DNA of 64,000 nucleotides from JBMOUD01 sp049319665 (GTDB lineage: Bacteria > Pseudomonadota > Gammaproteobacteria > Enterobacterales > Enterobacteriaceae). The translations under genes were made by a program, and so were the position numbers. The stretch's first letter is position 1. The number at the start of each line of letters is the position of its first letter. Below the pieces are notes generated by a model. The model was not told where the DNA came from, made no database searches, and saw only the letters and a program-made list of their open reading frames with translations. Positions 63,611 to 64,000 of the stretch are shown in pieces. The stretch covers positions 62,001 through 126,000 of the forward strand of contig NZ_JBMOUD010000006.1 of NCBI RefSeq assembly GCF_049319665.1, given 5' to 3'.

Positions 63611-64000
63611 GTAAAAGTCAGCTTAATATGGGTCATCTGGTCAATAACGTGCGCGAACAACGTGGAACCGGTTTTGAACTGCGTACTGATGAGTTTGGTG
63701 CGATCCGTGCAGCCAAAGGTCTTTTCCTGACGGCGGATGAACAACTAAAAGCGCAAGGTGCGATGCTGGAAATGGCCCCGGCGGTTAACCAAATTAACCA
63801 GGCTAATAGCGAAATACAGGCCCTGAATGATGCCGCAGAACGGGATGGCGCATTGGTATCAGATATACAGAAGCAAATTAATCTGGTTAACGACCGCCTG
63901 TCAGGTTTGCAATCAGCCGTGTTACTGGCAAGTGCGCCGCAAGGCATGGCCTTCACCTCTGGTGAACACCTGCAGTTGAGTAGTTCTGGCAACACCATGA
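63611..64000 (+). pseudogene. Duplicated 3' fragment of vgrG (orphan tail), cut by the window end
   Basis: From 63611 this sequence repeats 58961-59350 of vgrG at a constant offset of 4650 bases, with 12 base differences and no indel in 390 bases. The frame is open to the edge. A TGA immediately precedes the first shared codon and the only nearby start is the internal ATG at 63629, so the 5' part of vgrG is missing. Ten of the twelve changes are synonymous (exceptions Met to Ile and Ala to Asp). The fragment is probably the tail of a second effector module that continues beyond the window. Confidence 0.85.

Overview
The window looks like a chromosomal segment of a Yersinia-type member of the Enterobacterales. 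The evidence is long blocks of enterobacterial core genes of expected length, several ERIC (127-bp type) repeats in the form common in Yersinia, and an AT-rich type VI secretion (T6SS) locus. I cannot fix the species from the sequence alone. Blocks that lie apart in Escherichia coli are joined here: argS/cutC/cmoBA/yecE/yecD/aspS/nudB/yebC/ruvCAB, then ycgB/dadA/dadX, then nadE/ydiY, then yeaH/yeaG/mipA/yeaD/gapA/msrB/yeaC/pncA/ansA/sppA/ydjA/topB/ynjH.

Layout: (1) 1-1.3 kb, the end of an HvfBC-DoxX type operon (MNIO/bufferin type, linked in the literature to copper-binding RiPPs). (2) 1.4-15.5 kb, translation, tRNA-modification and DNA-repair housekeeping genes, ending in the SOS-controlled ruvAB operon. 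(3) 15.5-18.35 kb, an accessory island: a GWSRG alpha/beta hydrolase flanked by four copies of a ~300-350 bp repeat carrying three hairpins. The hairpins keep their structure while their stem sequences differ between copies. (4) 18.4-26.6 kb, ycgB (SpoVR family), D-amino-acid catabolism (dadA, dadX), a Bcr/CflA-like exporter, nadE and an outer-membrane DUF481 protein. (5) 26.6-29.7 kb, a chromosomal qnr-like pentapeptide-repeat gene followed closely by alkB under a LexA-box-like sequence, then a COG0523 GTPase behind a perfect palindrome resembling Zur boxes. (6) 29.7-45 kb, the yeaH/yeaG to ynjH block. (7) 45-52.4 kb, a permease, a GabT-like aminotransferase and a divergent MocR regulator, followed by a triheme cytochrome c and a Tat-exported FAD dehydrogenase (spermidine-dehydrogenase-like), possibly a polyamine/GABA locus. 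(8) 52.4-53.5 kb, an AT-rich gap. (9) 53.5-64 kb, part of a T6SS locus: tssK, tssL, an OmpA-like protein, a 54-codon ORF, vgrG, a large effector, its probable immunity gene, and then a 390-bp second copy of the vgrG 3' part that runs off the window.

The genes work together in several visible ways. Stop/start overlaps couple cmoA-cmoB, aspS-nudB, topB-ynjH, the FAD dehydrogenase-cytochrome pair, tssK-tssL-ompA, the small ORF-vgrG, and effector-immunity. Two LexA boxes tie ruvAB and qnr-alkB to DNA damage. Three functionally linked genes (yeaG, yeaH, ycgB) occur within 15 kb. The signals I rate most worth a second look are the covarying post-stop repeat elements, the vgrG/effector/immunity cassette with its duplicated vgrG tail, and the SOS-type qnr-alkB unit.
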